From the NCBI GenBank assembly GCA_020428185.1, contig JAGQNH010000055.1, positions 1 through 13,415 on the forward strand: a stretch of 13,415 nt of DNA. Reading direction: 5' to 3'. This document shows positions 1 to 7,187 of the stretch, piece by piece; within the stretch, counting starts at the first letter, position 1, and each line of letters starts with the position of its first letter. The DNA comes from Candidatus Saccharimonadota bacterium. GTDB taxonomy: Bacteria > Patescibacteriota > Saccharimonadia > Saccharimonadales > Saccharimonadaceae. The position numbers and the translations under genes were made by a program. The notes beneath the pieces are model-generated. The model did no database searches. It saw only the letters and a list, made by a program, of their open reading frames with translations, and was not told where the DNA came from.

Positions 1-894
1 TGGATTGATCTTGATGATGAAATCGTGGGCGCAGAGAAGATTGCTGGTGAGCTTGAGTATATGGTGAAAAACAATCTTGATGTGATTTGGTTTCGGTATG
101 ACTATATACCGCGCGAGACGCTCTCGGACCCGGAATCGCTTTCTTGGAGGGAACGGATTGTCAAAAACGCACCGAATCTGGAATGGAGGGATGTCGCGGT
201 ACATGAAACGCTCGATGAATCGATACAGGGTGAGATTAACGAGGAGCTGCGATCAGAAATCATCATAAAACATCGAAAGACTCTGGATGGATTTTTGAAA
301 TCAAATGACAGGAATCAGCGCATCTTGGAGAAGGATTGGGCTGCGGCTCCAACTGCAGTAACCGGCTATTATTTGGGGAGGACTCTTGCAGGACTCGGCG
401 AATATGAGGATGCAATTGATAAACTTGTATTCGCTGCGGAGAAAAGTGAGATTATTCCGGTGCAGTTTGAATCGTGGTTGAACCTATGCGATTGCTACTT
501 TGCTTTGACGAAATACGACAAGGCGCTCGACGCCGCCAATAAAGCAATGACTATCGATCCGGATCATCCTATGCCATGGTTTAAGAAGTTTATGGTATAT
601 CAGGCACAAGGTATGCATACTGCGGCCATGCACTGCGCTGAGATGTCACTCGAGAAGCCTGTGGAGGGTGGTCGAGGATTAGTGCTGACGGTAGATTTGT
701 CATGGTATCAGTACAAGGCGCCGTTTGAAATCGCACGAGCGTACCTCGCAATGGGTAAGAATGATCGTGCCTATGATTTGTATAAGAAAGTGAAAGATAG
801 GGCACCTCAGTATATCGAAGAGCTTGGCACCAAGATGAATATTTCGTGGGACGATATGTTTGAAGTTGCGTATAATAATATACATGAGCAGTAA
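1..894 (+). CDS. Family 2 glycosyltransferase with TPR repeats, 3' part only
   Basis: The frame is open from the first base, so the gene is truncated at the 5' edge; the GTG at 25 is only an internal valine codon. The visible 297 residues begin with W-I-D-L-D-D-E, which fits the acidic metal/nucleotide-sugar motif of GT-A family 2 transferases. R-E-R-I-V-K (50-55) and W-R-D-V-A-V-H-E (62-69) follow, a pattern common in bacterial GT2 enzymes that carry C-terminal TPRs. Helical TPR-like repeats lie at about 118-150, 155-187 (with D-P-D-H-P) and 240-270. No membrane segment is visible. The likely role is cytosolic transfer of a sugar to a protein or envelope glycan; acceptor and sugar are unknown. 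The final 11 bases overlap the permease start, and that gene's -10 element lies inside this coding sequence. The family is fairly sure, the substrate is not. Confidence 0.75.
   Translation, partial: WIDLDDEIVGAEKIAGELEYMVKNNLDVIWFRYDYIPRETLSDPESLSWRERIVKNAPNLEWRDVAVHETLDESIQGEINEELRSEIIIKHRKTLDGFLKSNDRNQRILEKDWAAAPTAVTGYYLGRTLAGLGEYEDAIDKLVFAAEKSEIIPVQFESWLNLCDCYFALTKYDKALDAANKAMTIDPDHPMPWFKKFMVYQAQGMHTAAMHCAEMSLEKPVEGGRGLVLTVDLSWYQYKAPFEIARAYLAMGKNDRAYDLYKKVKDRAPQYIEELGTKMNISWDDMFEVAYNNIHEQ
871..876 (+). promoter_or_regulatory. -10 element for a leaderless permease mRNA
   Basis: TATAAT, a perfect -10 hexamer, ends 7 nt before the ATG at 884 and lies inside the 3' end of the glycosyltransferase gene. 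Transcription starting about 7 nt downstream would begin at or next to the A of the ATG, giving a leaderless mRNA. I see no clear -35 hexamer and no Shine-Dalgarno site. The matching spacing at four other genes raises confidence. Confidence 0.5.
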
Positions 895-2104
895 GACGCG
901 ATTGAAGCGATCCCTAGGCCTACCACTGGTCACACTGTATGGGCTAGGAAATATTCTTGGTGCTGGTATATATGTATTGGTCGGGAAGGTTGCTGGATTT
1001 GCGGGCGAGGGAACGACGCTGGCATTTCTATTTGCGATGGTGATCGCTGCCTTTACAGCATTTTCGTACATGGAGCTTGCTGGTCGATATCCTGTGAGTG
1101 CAAGTGCGTCGGTGTATCTACACAAGGCATTTGGCAAGCAGTGGCTTTCGGTATTGATTGGATTGGCGATGGTGGCAGGAGGAATTGCATCTGCCGCGGC
1201 ATTATCTCAGGGGTTTGCAGGGTATCTAAATACATTTATCGGAGTGCCTATAAATGTTGCGAGTGTTGGATTAATTGTTATCCTGGGACTAATCGCGCTG
1301 AAGGGCATTGGTGAATCTGTGAAGACTGCCGTGCTATTTACTATCGTAGAAATCCTCGGTTTGATTATGGTGATTTGGGCTGGCTGGGATGTAATCAAGG
1401 ATACTGGAGTTGGCGACGTGTTTTCCGTAGATCCAGTACTCGGTACTAGTGGATTGATCGCAGGGACGTTTTTGGCGTTTTATGCGTTTATCGGTTTTGA
1501 GGATATGGTAAATGTTGCTGAGGAGGCAAAGCATCCAAAGCGTACTATGCCGCTTGCAATACTGTTTGCACTTGGTGCTTCGACACTCTTGTATTTATTA
1601 GTAGTTGTCGTTGCGGTCAATGCCGTCCCGCCATCCGAGTTAGCGGCAAGTAAGGCACCGCTGACATTAGTATTTGAAAAAAGCGGAGCAAGTAATGTCG
1701 CGCTATTGAGTGCTATCGGAATGGTGGCGACGGTGAATGGCGTGATAGTCCAGATAATCATGGGATCGCGAATATTGTATGGGCTTGGCAAGCAAGGTTG
1801 GATTTATGGCGCCTTTGCTGAAGTACATGCAAAATATAAGACACCCGTAATTGCAACGTTAGTTGTACTCGTATTGATGGTACTAGGTACTCTGTTGCTA
1901 CCGATAGTCTCGCTCGCACAACTGACGAGTTTGTTGGTGCTAAGTATATTTATGTTGGTCAACGTGGCCCTGATTGTGATCAAGCGACATGCGCCACATC
2001 ATGATGGGTTTATTAGTGTGCCTGTATTTGTGCCTTATGCAGGCGCTCTACTGTGTGTGTCCACAATTGCGTATCAACTTCAAGATTGGTTGAAGATTTT
2101 CTAG
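884..2104 (+). CDS. APC superfamily amino acid permease
   Basis: This 406-residue integral membrane protein imports or exchanges amino acids (substrate not predictable). TM1 carries G-N-I-L-G-A-G-I-Y (22-30), the glycine-rich substrate site typical of amino acid-polyamine-organocation transporters. The other hallmark is F-Y-A-F-I-G-F-E-D (199-207) followed by A-E-E-A-K-H-P-K-R (212-220). Further hydrophobic helices lie near 45-66, 88-110, 123-141, 148-167, 223-247, 271-300, 320-340, 345-367 and 378-398, for a total of 11 or 12. Length is slightly short of the usual 430-480, with the loss at the C-terminus. I chose ATG 884 over an in-frame TTG at 860 because the latter adds eight residues overlapping the upstream gene and a TATAAT box sits just before 884. 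The next gene is a cation antiporter on the same strand. Confidence 0.88.
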   Translation: MSSKTRLKRSLGLPLVTLYGLGNILGAGIYVLVGKVAGFAGEGTTLAFLFAMVIAAFTAFSYMELAGRYPVSASASVYLHKAFGKQWLSVLIGLAMVAGGIASAAALSQGFAGYLNTFIGVPINVASVGLIVILGLIALKGIGESVKTAVLFTIVEILGLIMVIWAGWDVIKDTGVGDVFSVDPVLGTSGLIAGTFLAFYAFIGFEDMVNVAEEAKHPKRTMPLAILFALGASTLLYLLVVVVAVNAVPPSELAASKAPLTLVFEKSGASNVALLSAIGMVATVNGVIVQIIMGSRILYGLGKQGWIYGAFAEVHAKYKTPVIATLVVLVLMVLGTLLLPIVSLAQLTSLLVLSIFMLVNVALIVIKRHAPHHDGFISVPVFVPYAGALLCVSTIAYQLQDWLKIF

Positions 2105-2132
2105 ACTGCAAAAATATATGATTTTCCATCTC

Positions 2133-2141
2133 TGATACAAT
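2133..2141 (+). promoter_or_regulatory. Extended -10 for a leaderless antiporter mRNA
   Basis: TGATACAAT fits an extended -10 (TG, one base, TACAAT). The hexamer at 2136-2141 ends 6 nt before the GTG start at 2148, so the predicted transcript begins at or next to the start codon. No clear -35 is present, which is common with extended -10 promoters. It lies in the 43-bp gap after the permease stop. Confidence 0.5.
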
Positions 2142-2147
2142 AGAGGT

Positions 2148-3590
2148 GTGGAAGAGTCTCTTTTGTTTGTCCTAATAGGTGGGGTTTTGGCGATTAGTGT
2201 CGTCGTTGCTCTTGTTGCGTCGCATGCGGGAGTTCCTGCACTTGTCGCGTTTTTGGGATTCGGGATGTTACTCGGGGTAGATGGTCCTGGTCATATTGGA
2301 TTTGAGGATGTAGAGCTTGCTCAGTTTGTCGGTACTATCGGACTTGCGGCAATTTTGTTTGAAGGTGGCTTATCTACGTCTCTGCGAAGGCTTCGAGAAG
2401 CAGCTGTGCCGGCGGCGCTACTAAGTACTGCTGGTGTGGCTGTCACGGCGATTTTGACTGGATTTACGGCTCATTATCTATTTAATTTACCGTGGCTTGA
2501 ATCAATGCTACTCGGATCGGTCGTCGCATCCACGGACGCTGCTGCGGTATTTGCGACGTTCCGTACATCTCATGTACGTCGTCGACTTGCTCGTATACTT
2601 GAGGCTGAATCTGGTGGAAACGACCCGATGGCAATTGCGCTGACGATTGGAATAATCAGTTGGATACAGCAGCCGACGTACAGTCTCGACAATCTCATAA
2701 TGCTACTCATACAGCAGCTAGGAATCGGCTTGCTTGTTGGAGTGTTGCTTGGAAAGTTGGCGATGTATGTATTTGCGCGGTTGCCTCATAGCATCGGGGC
2801 GTTTGCGCCGGTTGCATCTGTCGCGTCGGCATTGTTGTCATTTGGAGCCGCAGAATTGGGAGGCGGAAGCGGATTTTTGGCTGTGTATATTGTCGGACTT
2901 GCAATTGGCAGTACGCCATCGCGATACCGAGGTCCATTGACGATGTTCCATGAAGGGCTGGCGTTTTTGGCACAGGTTGCCATGTTTATTATCATGGGGC
3001 TGTTTGTCGTGCCTCATGAGTTATTTGACCTGGCGTCACTCAGTATAGTTTTGACGCTGGTGCTTGCTATGGTCATACGACCAATAGCGGTGTGGTTATC
3101 AATTCCATTCGGCAATTTCACGCACAGAGAAAGGGCATTTTTGGGATGGGCTGGGTTGCGTGGTTCGCTCCCGATTGTGCTTGGAATGTATGTGTTGTCG
3201 GCGGGAGTTCCGCATGGCCAGATGATCTTCAATGTCGTGTTCTTTGTTGTCTTGGTCTCTGCACTGGTGCAGGGTTCTACGCTGAATTGGGTTGCAGCGC
3301 GTCTCGGTGTTTTGGATAAGTTGCCTCACGATAAGTCTACACGGCAGAAAGATTCATTAGAAAAGATATATTTTCAGGTTGCACATCAACATTCCATAGC
3401 CAGTGCGACTGTGCGTGAGGTTGGGCTACCACCACGTGCGCATATTATAGAGATAAAACGTCGTTCGAAACAAATTGAAGTAACGGACGATACGGTAATA
3501 CGTCCGAGAGATCGTTTGTGTGTGGAGGCGCCGTATTCGATACACCCAGAGATTGAGGATGTGTTTATGCGTTGGCGTCGACGAGTGTAA
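2148..3590 (+). CDS. CPA1-family Na+ or K+/H+ antiporter (NhaP2/CvrA-like) with TrkA-C-like domain
   Basis: This 480-residue membrane protein exchanges cytoplasmic Na+ or K+ for protons and so helps with pH and ion balance. Residues 1-385 are hydrophobic with about 12 helices. Family signatures are F-E-G-G-L (71-75), S-T-D-A-A-A-V (128-134), E-S-G-G-N-D-P (154-160, containing the Asn-Asp ion site at 158-159) and G-W-A-G-L-R-G-S (333-340). Residues about 405-477 form a soluble tail resembling the RCK/TrkA-C domain of NhaP2-type antiporters; it includes I-R-P-R-D-R-L near 451. This domain usually senses a ligand or ion. The start is GTG 2148 with no SD site; a -10 box ends 6 nt upstream. Cation choice cannot be read from the sequence. 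A strong terminator follows 14 bases after the stop. Confidence 0.88.
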   Translation: MEESLLFVLIGGVLAISVVVALVASHAGVPALVAFLGFGMLLGVDGPGHIGFEDVELAQFVGTIGLAAILFEGGLSTSLRRLREAAVPAALLSTAGVAVTAILTGFTAHYLFNLPWLESMLLGSVVASTDAAAVFATFRTSHVRRRLARILEAESGGNDPMAIALTIGIISWIQQPTYSLDNLIMLLIQQLGIGLLVGVLLGKLAMYVFARLPHSIGAFAPVASVASALLSFGAAELGGGSGFLAVYIVGLAIGSTPSRYRGPLTMFHEGLAFLAQVAMFIIMGLFVVPHELFDLASLSIVLTLVLAMVIRPIAVWLSIPFGNFTHRERAFLGWAGLRGSLPIVLGMYVLSAGVPHGQMIFNVVFFVVLVSALVQGSTLNWVAARLGVLDKLPHDKSTRQKDSLEKIYFQVAHQHSIASATVREVGLPPRAHIIEIKRRSKQIEVTDDTVIRPRDRLCVEAPYSIHPEIEDVFMRWRRRV

Positions 3591-3604
3591 TCACTGTATT
3601 GTGC

Positions 3605-3634
3605 AAAAAAAGCGGCAATTTGGCCGCTTTTTTT
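3605..3634 (+). terminator. Intrinsic terminator after the antiporter gene
   Basis: A perfect 12-bp stem (3605-3616 with 3623-3634) encloses a 6-base loop. The GC core is AGCGGC/GCCGCT, flanked by an A7 tract on the left and a T7 tract on the right. The symmetric tracts could also stop transcription coming from the other side. Confidence 0.92.
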
Positions 3635-3710
3635 GATGGAATCATAGACGTTTTTGCTGATATATATTATTATGGTTATGGTTAAAATCAGTTATAAATA
3701 AAGGAAAAAT

Positions 3711-4268
3711 ATGGCAAAAGCAAAGGTAGATAGAAAAACACTTGACCTCGTATTTGTATACTTGGGATTGGTCGCAACAGTAGTGCTCGTTGCGGTTGGC
3801 AGCTTGGCGTGGGTTGCATCAGATTTTGTTAAAAAATCAGTTACTTCAGAGCTTTCGGCTCAAAATATTTATTTCCCAGAATTAGGCAGTCCTGCATTGG
3901 CTTCACTTCCTGACGCGGACCGTGTCGCAATGGAGCAATTTGCTGGTGAGCAGCTAACGACTGGCGAACAGGCAAAGGTATACGCGAATAGCTTTATCGG
4001 CGTACATCTTAGCCATATCGCTGACGGCAAGACATACTCACAAGTGAGTGCAGAAGCGATGAAAGATCCAGACAATGCAGCACTTGCGGGTCAAAAACAA
4101 GCATTGTTCCAGGGTGAGACTCTACGTGGATTACTACTTGGCGATGGTTATGCATTTTGGACTATGGGACAGATTGCATACTACGCAGCGGTAACTGCAT
4201 TTGGCGGTGCGTTGGTAATGGTATTGCTTGTAGTACTTGGTCTACGACACGTATCACGAGCTAAGTAA
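3711..4268 (+). CDS. Conserved two-helix membrane protein of unknown function
   Basis: The 185-residue product has a transmembrane helix at about 12-36, an extracytoplasmic domain at about 37-155 and a second helix at about 156-178 ending in R-H-V-S-R-A-K. The middle domain contains Y-A-N-S-F-I-G-V-H-L (91-100), G-K-T-Y-S-Q-V-S (106-113) and G-E-T-L-R-G-L-L-L (135-143). These resemble, from memory, a family of unknown function seen in actinobacteria; I cannot confirm this without a search. The start is supported by AAGGA at 3701-3705, 5 nt before ATG. The gene stands alone between two terminators, so it is probably its own unit. TATAAA at 3693-3698 could be a -10 but would remove part of the SD, so I did not assign a promoter. 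No catalytic motif is evident. Confidence 0.72.
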   Translation: MAKAKVDRKTLDLVFVYLGLVATVVLVAVGSLAWVASDFVKKSVTSELSAQNIYFPELGSPALASLPDADRVAMEQFAGEQLTTGEQAKVYANSFIGVHLSHIADGKTYSQVSAEAMKDPDNAALAGQKQALFQGETLRGLLLGDGYAFWTMGQIAYYAAVTAFGGALVMVLLVVLGLRHVSRAK

Positions 4269-4282
4269 TATAACGATATTTT

Positions 4283-4315
4283 ATAAAAACAGCGCCGCAA
4301 AGGCGCTGTTTTTAT
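4283..4315. terminator. Bidirectional terminator between convergent genes
   Basis: A perfect 14-bp stem (4283-4296 with 4302-4315) has a 5-base loop, GCAAA. The core is CAGCGCC/GGCGCTG with A5 on the left and T5 on the right, so it can end both the membrane protein gene on + and the flavin operon on -. The operon stop codon lies 4 bases beyond the stem. Confidence 0.92.
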
Positions 4316-4318
4316 GCT

Positions 4319-5833
4319 CTATGCGTATCCGAAGAAGTAGTCTGACTTAATATGGCTCGTGGGTACACCTATTGCTGTCAGGTTTGCTTTCATTGCGACG
4401 ACCATTGATTGCGGACCAGAAATGTAGAATATTCTTTCGAGATAGTCTGGTACGAGTGACGTGATGAGTTGTTTATCAATATATCCTGGGCGCATATAGG
4501 GAGAGCGTGATGATTGGAGGTTGCTGACTACATAGGTCGTGTCGACGTGGACTTTTCTACGGGCATCTTCGAAAACGTCGCTATAAGTAATGTCTTCGGT
4601 GGTATTTTCGGCGTAGAGTAGTTTTACCGAACGATCGTCTTGGGTGTCTGTCAGATATTTCACCATACTACGGAATGGAGTGATGCCGATACCGCCAGCA
4701 ATAAATGCAAGTTTTTGTTTTTTGCCTTTGGGTAATGTGAAGTCGCCACCTAATTGTCCCGCAGACAAAAATAGCTCGTCGTCTTCTTTGCGCAATGCCT
4801 TTTTGAACGAACTGCCAGGCTCGTAGTAGCGAATGCCAAAATGCACGGTATCTTCTGTCGGTGATGAGGCGATAGTGAAATATCGGCGAAGACCTCGTGA
4901 ATCGGGGCTTTTGTGTGGAAGGGTAATCTCGATGTACTGACCGGGCGTAAATGAGAAAGGATGTTCTGGGGTAAATTCAATATCTTCTGTCCGCTGGCCT
5001 ATCGTGCGGCGCCTCGCAAACGAAAGCCGAGTTTTGACTGTAGGTGTGACTGCGAATGCAAAAATATTTCCGATAATAAGAGCGATTTCCGGAGTGGAAT
5101 GTATGTTGCCTATATGGACTGAAGGTGAGAAAAGTATTCCAACGAGAATTGCATATATGATACGCTTGCTGTTTGTAGTAGGTGATGTCCATGGCTCAGT
5201 AAGCATGACAAATGCGAGGAATAGGAGTGATGAGCGCAGTAAGATGTTTTGTATTGCGAGTGCCGTATCTCTTCCTTCTAGCCATATGAGCAGTACTGTT
5301 GTGATTATGGCCGTTGCGACAAAGACAGAAATCATACCAAGTCTTCGGACTTTTCGACCCAGCAATAGTCCGCCGATAAGGATAACTGGTACTAGCGCCG
5401 ACGTTCCGACCCACCAGCTAGCCGACTCTTCTGGTCCAAATGCTGTCAGGACAACAGCAATTGCTACTGGGTTAAATATGTGTTTGTTGCGGATTGCGAG
5501 TAAGTATTTTGATGCAATAGCGAGTCCCGCGGCTGCCGTAAGGAAGGGAACTGTGTGATAGGACGATGCGGGGGTGATTATGAGCGATAGTATGAGACCG
5601 GTGAGGATTGATGATTCCCAATTTGTTGGAGCGTCGTATACTTTTGCAAAGATGAAATTAACACCAAGGCATGCGAGCACGAAATACGATGCCGTAAACG
5701 CTATGGAATATGGACTGTATGAAAGGATACCAAGAGCTCCCAGGATCATAGCGACTCCAAGAATAAAGAGTAGGTAGTATAGCAACAGTCGATACATGGT
5801 TACTCGGTTGATTATTGTATCGATATAATTCAT
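4319..5833 (-). CDS. NqrB/RnfD-like membrane domain fused to an FAD/NAD(P)H oxidoreductase
   Basis: The 504-residue fusion has an N-terminal membrane part (about 12-265, roughly ten helices) resembling the NqrB/RnfD family: S-S-I-L-T-G-L-I-L-S (74-83), H-I-F-N-P-V-A (118-124) and M-L-T-E-P-W-T-S-P-T (210-219). Residues about 266-504 form a ferredoxin-reductase module: F-T-P-G-Q-Y (295-300), FAD-binding R-Y-F-T-I-A-S (317-323), nucleotide-binding A-G-G-I-G-I-T-P-F (379-387), Y-I-S-G-P-Q-S-M-V (470-478), and a C-terminal aromatic end typical of the family. It probably accepts hydride from cytosolic NAD(P)H on FAD and passes electrons into the membrane domain. I see no covalent FMN motif (S/T-G-A-T) in the membrane part, unlike classical NqrB. 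ATG overlaps the ApbE stop by 4 bp, with GAGGT 6 nt upstream. It is the last gene of the operon. Confidence 0.85.
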   Translation of the reverse strand: MNYIDTIINRVTMYRLLLYYLLFILGVAMILGALGILSYSPYSIAFTASYFVLACLGVNFIFAKVYDAPTNWESSILTGLILSLIITPASSYHTVPFLTAAAGLAIASKYLLAIRNKHIFNPVAIAVVLTAFGPEESASWWVGTSALVPVILIGGLLLGRKVRRLGMISVFVATAIITTVLLIWLEGRDTALAIQNILLRSSLLFLAFVMLTEPWTSPTTNSKRIIYAILVGILFSPSVHIGNIHSTPEIALIIGNIFAFAVTPTVKTRLSFARRRTIGQRTEDIEFTPEHPFSFTPGQYIEITLPHKSPDSRGLRRYFTIASSPTEDTVHFGIRYYEPGSSFKKALRKEDDELFLSAGQLGGDFTLPKGKKQKLAFIAGGIGITPFRSMVKYLTDTQDDRSVKLLYAENTTEDITYSDVFEDARRKVHVDTTYVVSNLQSSRSPYMRPGYIDKQLITSLVPDYLERIFYISGPQSMVVAMKANLTAIGVPTSHIKSDYFFGYA

Positions 5834-6573
5834 GGTGATACCTCGTATTGTTTCCAGCCACTCGTGGCTGTGATTTGTTTGCTTGACCCAACCATATATC
5901 CCTCGTATCCAGGCTTTTCTTCGATAAATCGAATTCCAGATTGTCCCATGGCGAATGCGGCAGTGGCTATGCGATCGGCATCGAGAATATTTTGTGCGAT
6001 GACTGAAAGCGACAGTATGTCTGCTGGACTATTGCCCGTGTGTGGATTGTATATGTGCTCTCCTCGTATTGCAGTTCCTGATGTCGCTACGGCATAATTG
6101 GAAAGATTCACTATAGCAATATTTTCATGTCGATTGAACGGATTTCGGATACCGATTCGCCACGGCAGCCCCTCATGATTGACGCCATTCGTTTGTATGT
6201 CGCCTCCGGCATCTACATAAAAATTATTCGTATATTCATGTAGTAATTTGGAGGCTTTTTGGATTGCCCAACCTTTGACAATACCCGATGGGTCGAAGAT
6301 GCCGTTGTGCCATACATTAAAATAGCCATTTGTTTCGATCTGTGTTTGTTCTGATAGTTGCAATACGTCTTTCATTTCTGTACTATACTCGGTTTCGGTA
6401 ATTATTCCTGCATTGATTTTGGATACTTCGCTCGAGTCTATATATGGGCTAAATTGTTTGTCGATTGCATGAAAAAATTGAAAGACTTTTTGAAATGCGG
6501 TATTTATATTTTTGCCGTCGGGTGCTATGAGGGTAATTGGCATTCCCATGATTAGTTGCGTTTCTTTGGTCAT
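5830..6573 (-). CDS. apbE: FAD:protein FMN transferase (ApbE family), no signal peptide
   Basis: ApbE links FMN covalently to a Thr or Ser of a target protein, using FAD and Mg2+. The 247 residues show M-G-M-P (9-12), F-D-P-S-G-I-V-K-G-W-A (93-103), D-A-G-G-D-I (121-126), I-Y-N-P-H-T-G (174-180) and D-A-D-R-I-A-T-A-A-F-A-M-G (198-210), with the expected Mg2+-binding acidic and Thr positions. The protein is shorter than typical exported ApbE (about 300-350 residues) and begins directly with the catalytic fold; there is no signal peptide or lipobox. Both gene junctions are 4-bp ATGA overlaps, implying coupled translation with the FMN-binding protein upstream (its likely substrate) and the NqrB-like fusion downstream. 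The family call is secure. Where it acts in the cell is unclear. Confidence 0.9.
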   Translation of the reverse strand: MTKETQLIMGMPITLIAPDGKNINTAFQKVFQFFHAIDKQFSPYIDSSEVSKINAGIITETEYSTEMKDVLQLSEQTQIETNGYFNVWHNGIFDPSGIVKGWAIQKASKLLHEYTNNFYVDAGGDIQTNGVNHEGLPWRIGIRNPFNRHENIAIVNLSNYAVATSGTAIRGEHIYNPHTGNSPADILSLSVIAQNILDADRIATAAFAMGQSGIRFIEEKPGYEGYMVGSSKQITATSGWKQYEVSP

Positions 6574-7061
6574 TGTCGCGCCTGGTTTAGTGCGTCATTG
6601 AGAGATTCGGTGAAGGCGATACTTGTGTCGGTTGCTCCAGAGACGCCATCGACATCACCAGATTGCACCTGCAGCGCTTGGCTTTTGAGCACTGGCATAG
6701 CCCGTTGGTTTATCATGATCGAATCGCGCCTGTCCTGTGGGTAGTCAAGAAAGGTGACGTCAGCCAGCCGACCGTTTGCTATGTTTGCGCGAACCTGTAT
6801 GAAGCCATAAAAAGCATCGGCACTTTTGCCAGTGTAGTTACCGTCTTTGAATTTGGCCGATACTTTGGGTGTGCTTGTTGGTGCGGGTGTGCTAGATATT
6901 GGCGTGTTTGATTGAGCCGGTGTAGTTGTTTGTTTTGGCGTTGCAGCTGCAGTGATTCGTTGTAGTGCTTGGCTGGCTTCGTTGCGCTGATGAGTGCTAT
7001 ATACGACAAATGTCAGTACAACGAATGACCCTAGTGCTATCTTGCTAAATGTTTTGTTCAT
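6570..7061 (-). CDS. Membrane-anchored FMN-binding domain protein (NqrC/RnfG/PplA type)
   Basis: The 163-residue product from ATG 7061 has a basic N-terminus and one hydrophobic helix (about 8-23), a Pro/Thr/Ser/Ala-rich linker (about 37-65), then an FMN-binding domain: D-G-N-Y-T-G-K (70-76) and the flavinylation motif D-G-V-S-G-A-T-D-T (138-146). By the family rule the last Thr (146) receives FMN covalently from ApbE. The single anchor and flexible linker suggest an FMN-carrying domain held outside the membrane, like a one-domain NqrC/RnfG or the PplA lipoprotein of Listeria. No lipobox cysteine is present. A TTG at 7082 in frame would add seven residues ahead of the helix; I prefer ATG. The SD is weak. 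It is the first gene of the operon, so its expression sets the other two. Confidence 0.87.
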   Translation of the reverse strand: MNKTFSKIALGSFVVLTFVVYSTHQRNEASQALQRITAAATPKQTTTPAQSNTPISSTPAPTSTPKVSAKFKDGNYTGKSADAFYGFIQVRANIANGRLADVTFLDYPQDRRDSIMINQRAMPVLKSQALQVQSGDVDGVSGATDTSIAFTESLNDALNQARQ

Positions 7062-7101
7062 TATTGTAGTAAAGCTCGTCAAGCTTATATTTTGCTTATA
7101 T

Positions 7102-7116
7102 ATCTATCATATAGAT
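7102..7116. repeat. Small inverted repeat in the divergent promoter region
   Basis: ATCTAT and ATAGAT are perfect inverted 6-base arms around a 3-base centre, CAT. The repeat sits between the FMN-binding protein gene (-) and the kinase gene (+), where the flavin operon promoter is expected. It could be an operator, but 6-base AT-rich arms arise by chance often enough that this is weak. Confidence 0.25.
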
Positions 7117-7128
7117 GTTTGTAGGCAT

Positions 7129-7156
7129 TTGCTAGCTGCCATACATATACTATAAT
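7129..7156 (+). promoter_or_regulatory. Sigma-70 type promoter for the kinase gene
   Basis: TTGCTA (7129-7134), a 16-nt spacer and TATAAT (7151-7156) form a good vegetative promoter. Transcription should begin near 7163, leaving a leader of about 25 nt before ATG 7188 with a weak SD (CGAGG). This gene therefore has a leadered mRNA, unlike the next one. Confidence 0.65.
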
Positions 7157-7187
7157 TTGGGAAACGATAACGAACACGAGGCATTAC

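Noticed and set aside
860..883. TTG 860 as the permease start
   Set aside because: It would add eight residues inside the upstream gene and place the TATAAT box within the coding region; ATG 884 fits the family N-terminus.
700..1137. Minus-strand open frame of 145 codons across the glycosyltransferase/permease junction
   Set aside because: It is antisense to two recognisable genes, with no family resemblance and no SD.
5004..5558. Long plus-strand open frame (184 codons) opposite the NqrB-like domain
   Set aside because: The minus-strand frame has clear NqrB/RnfD motifs; the plus-strand product is low-complexity and has no SD or recognisable family.
7062..7082. TTG 7082 as start of the FMN-binding protein
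   Set aside because: ATG 7061 gives a normal short basic N-terminus before the membrane helix; there is no better SD for the TTG.
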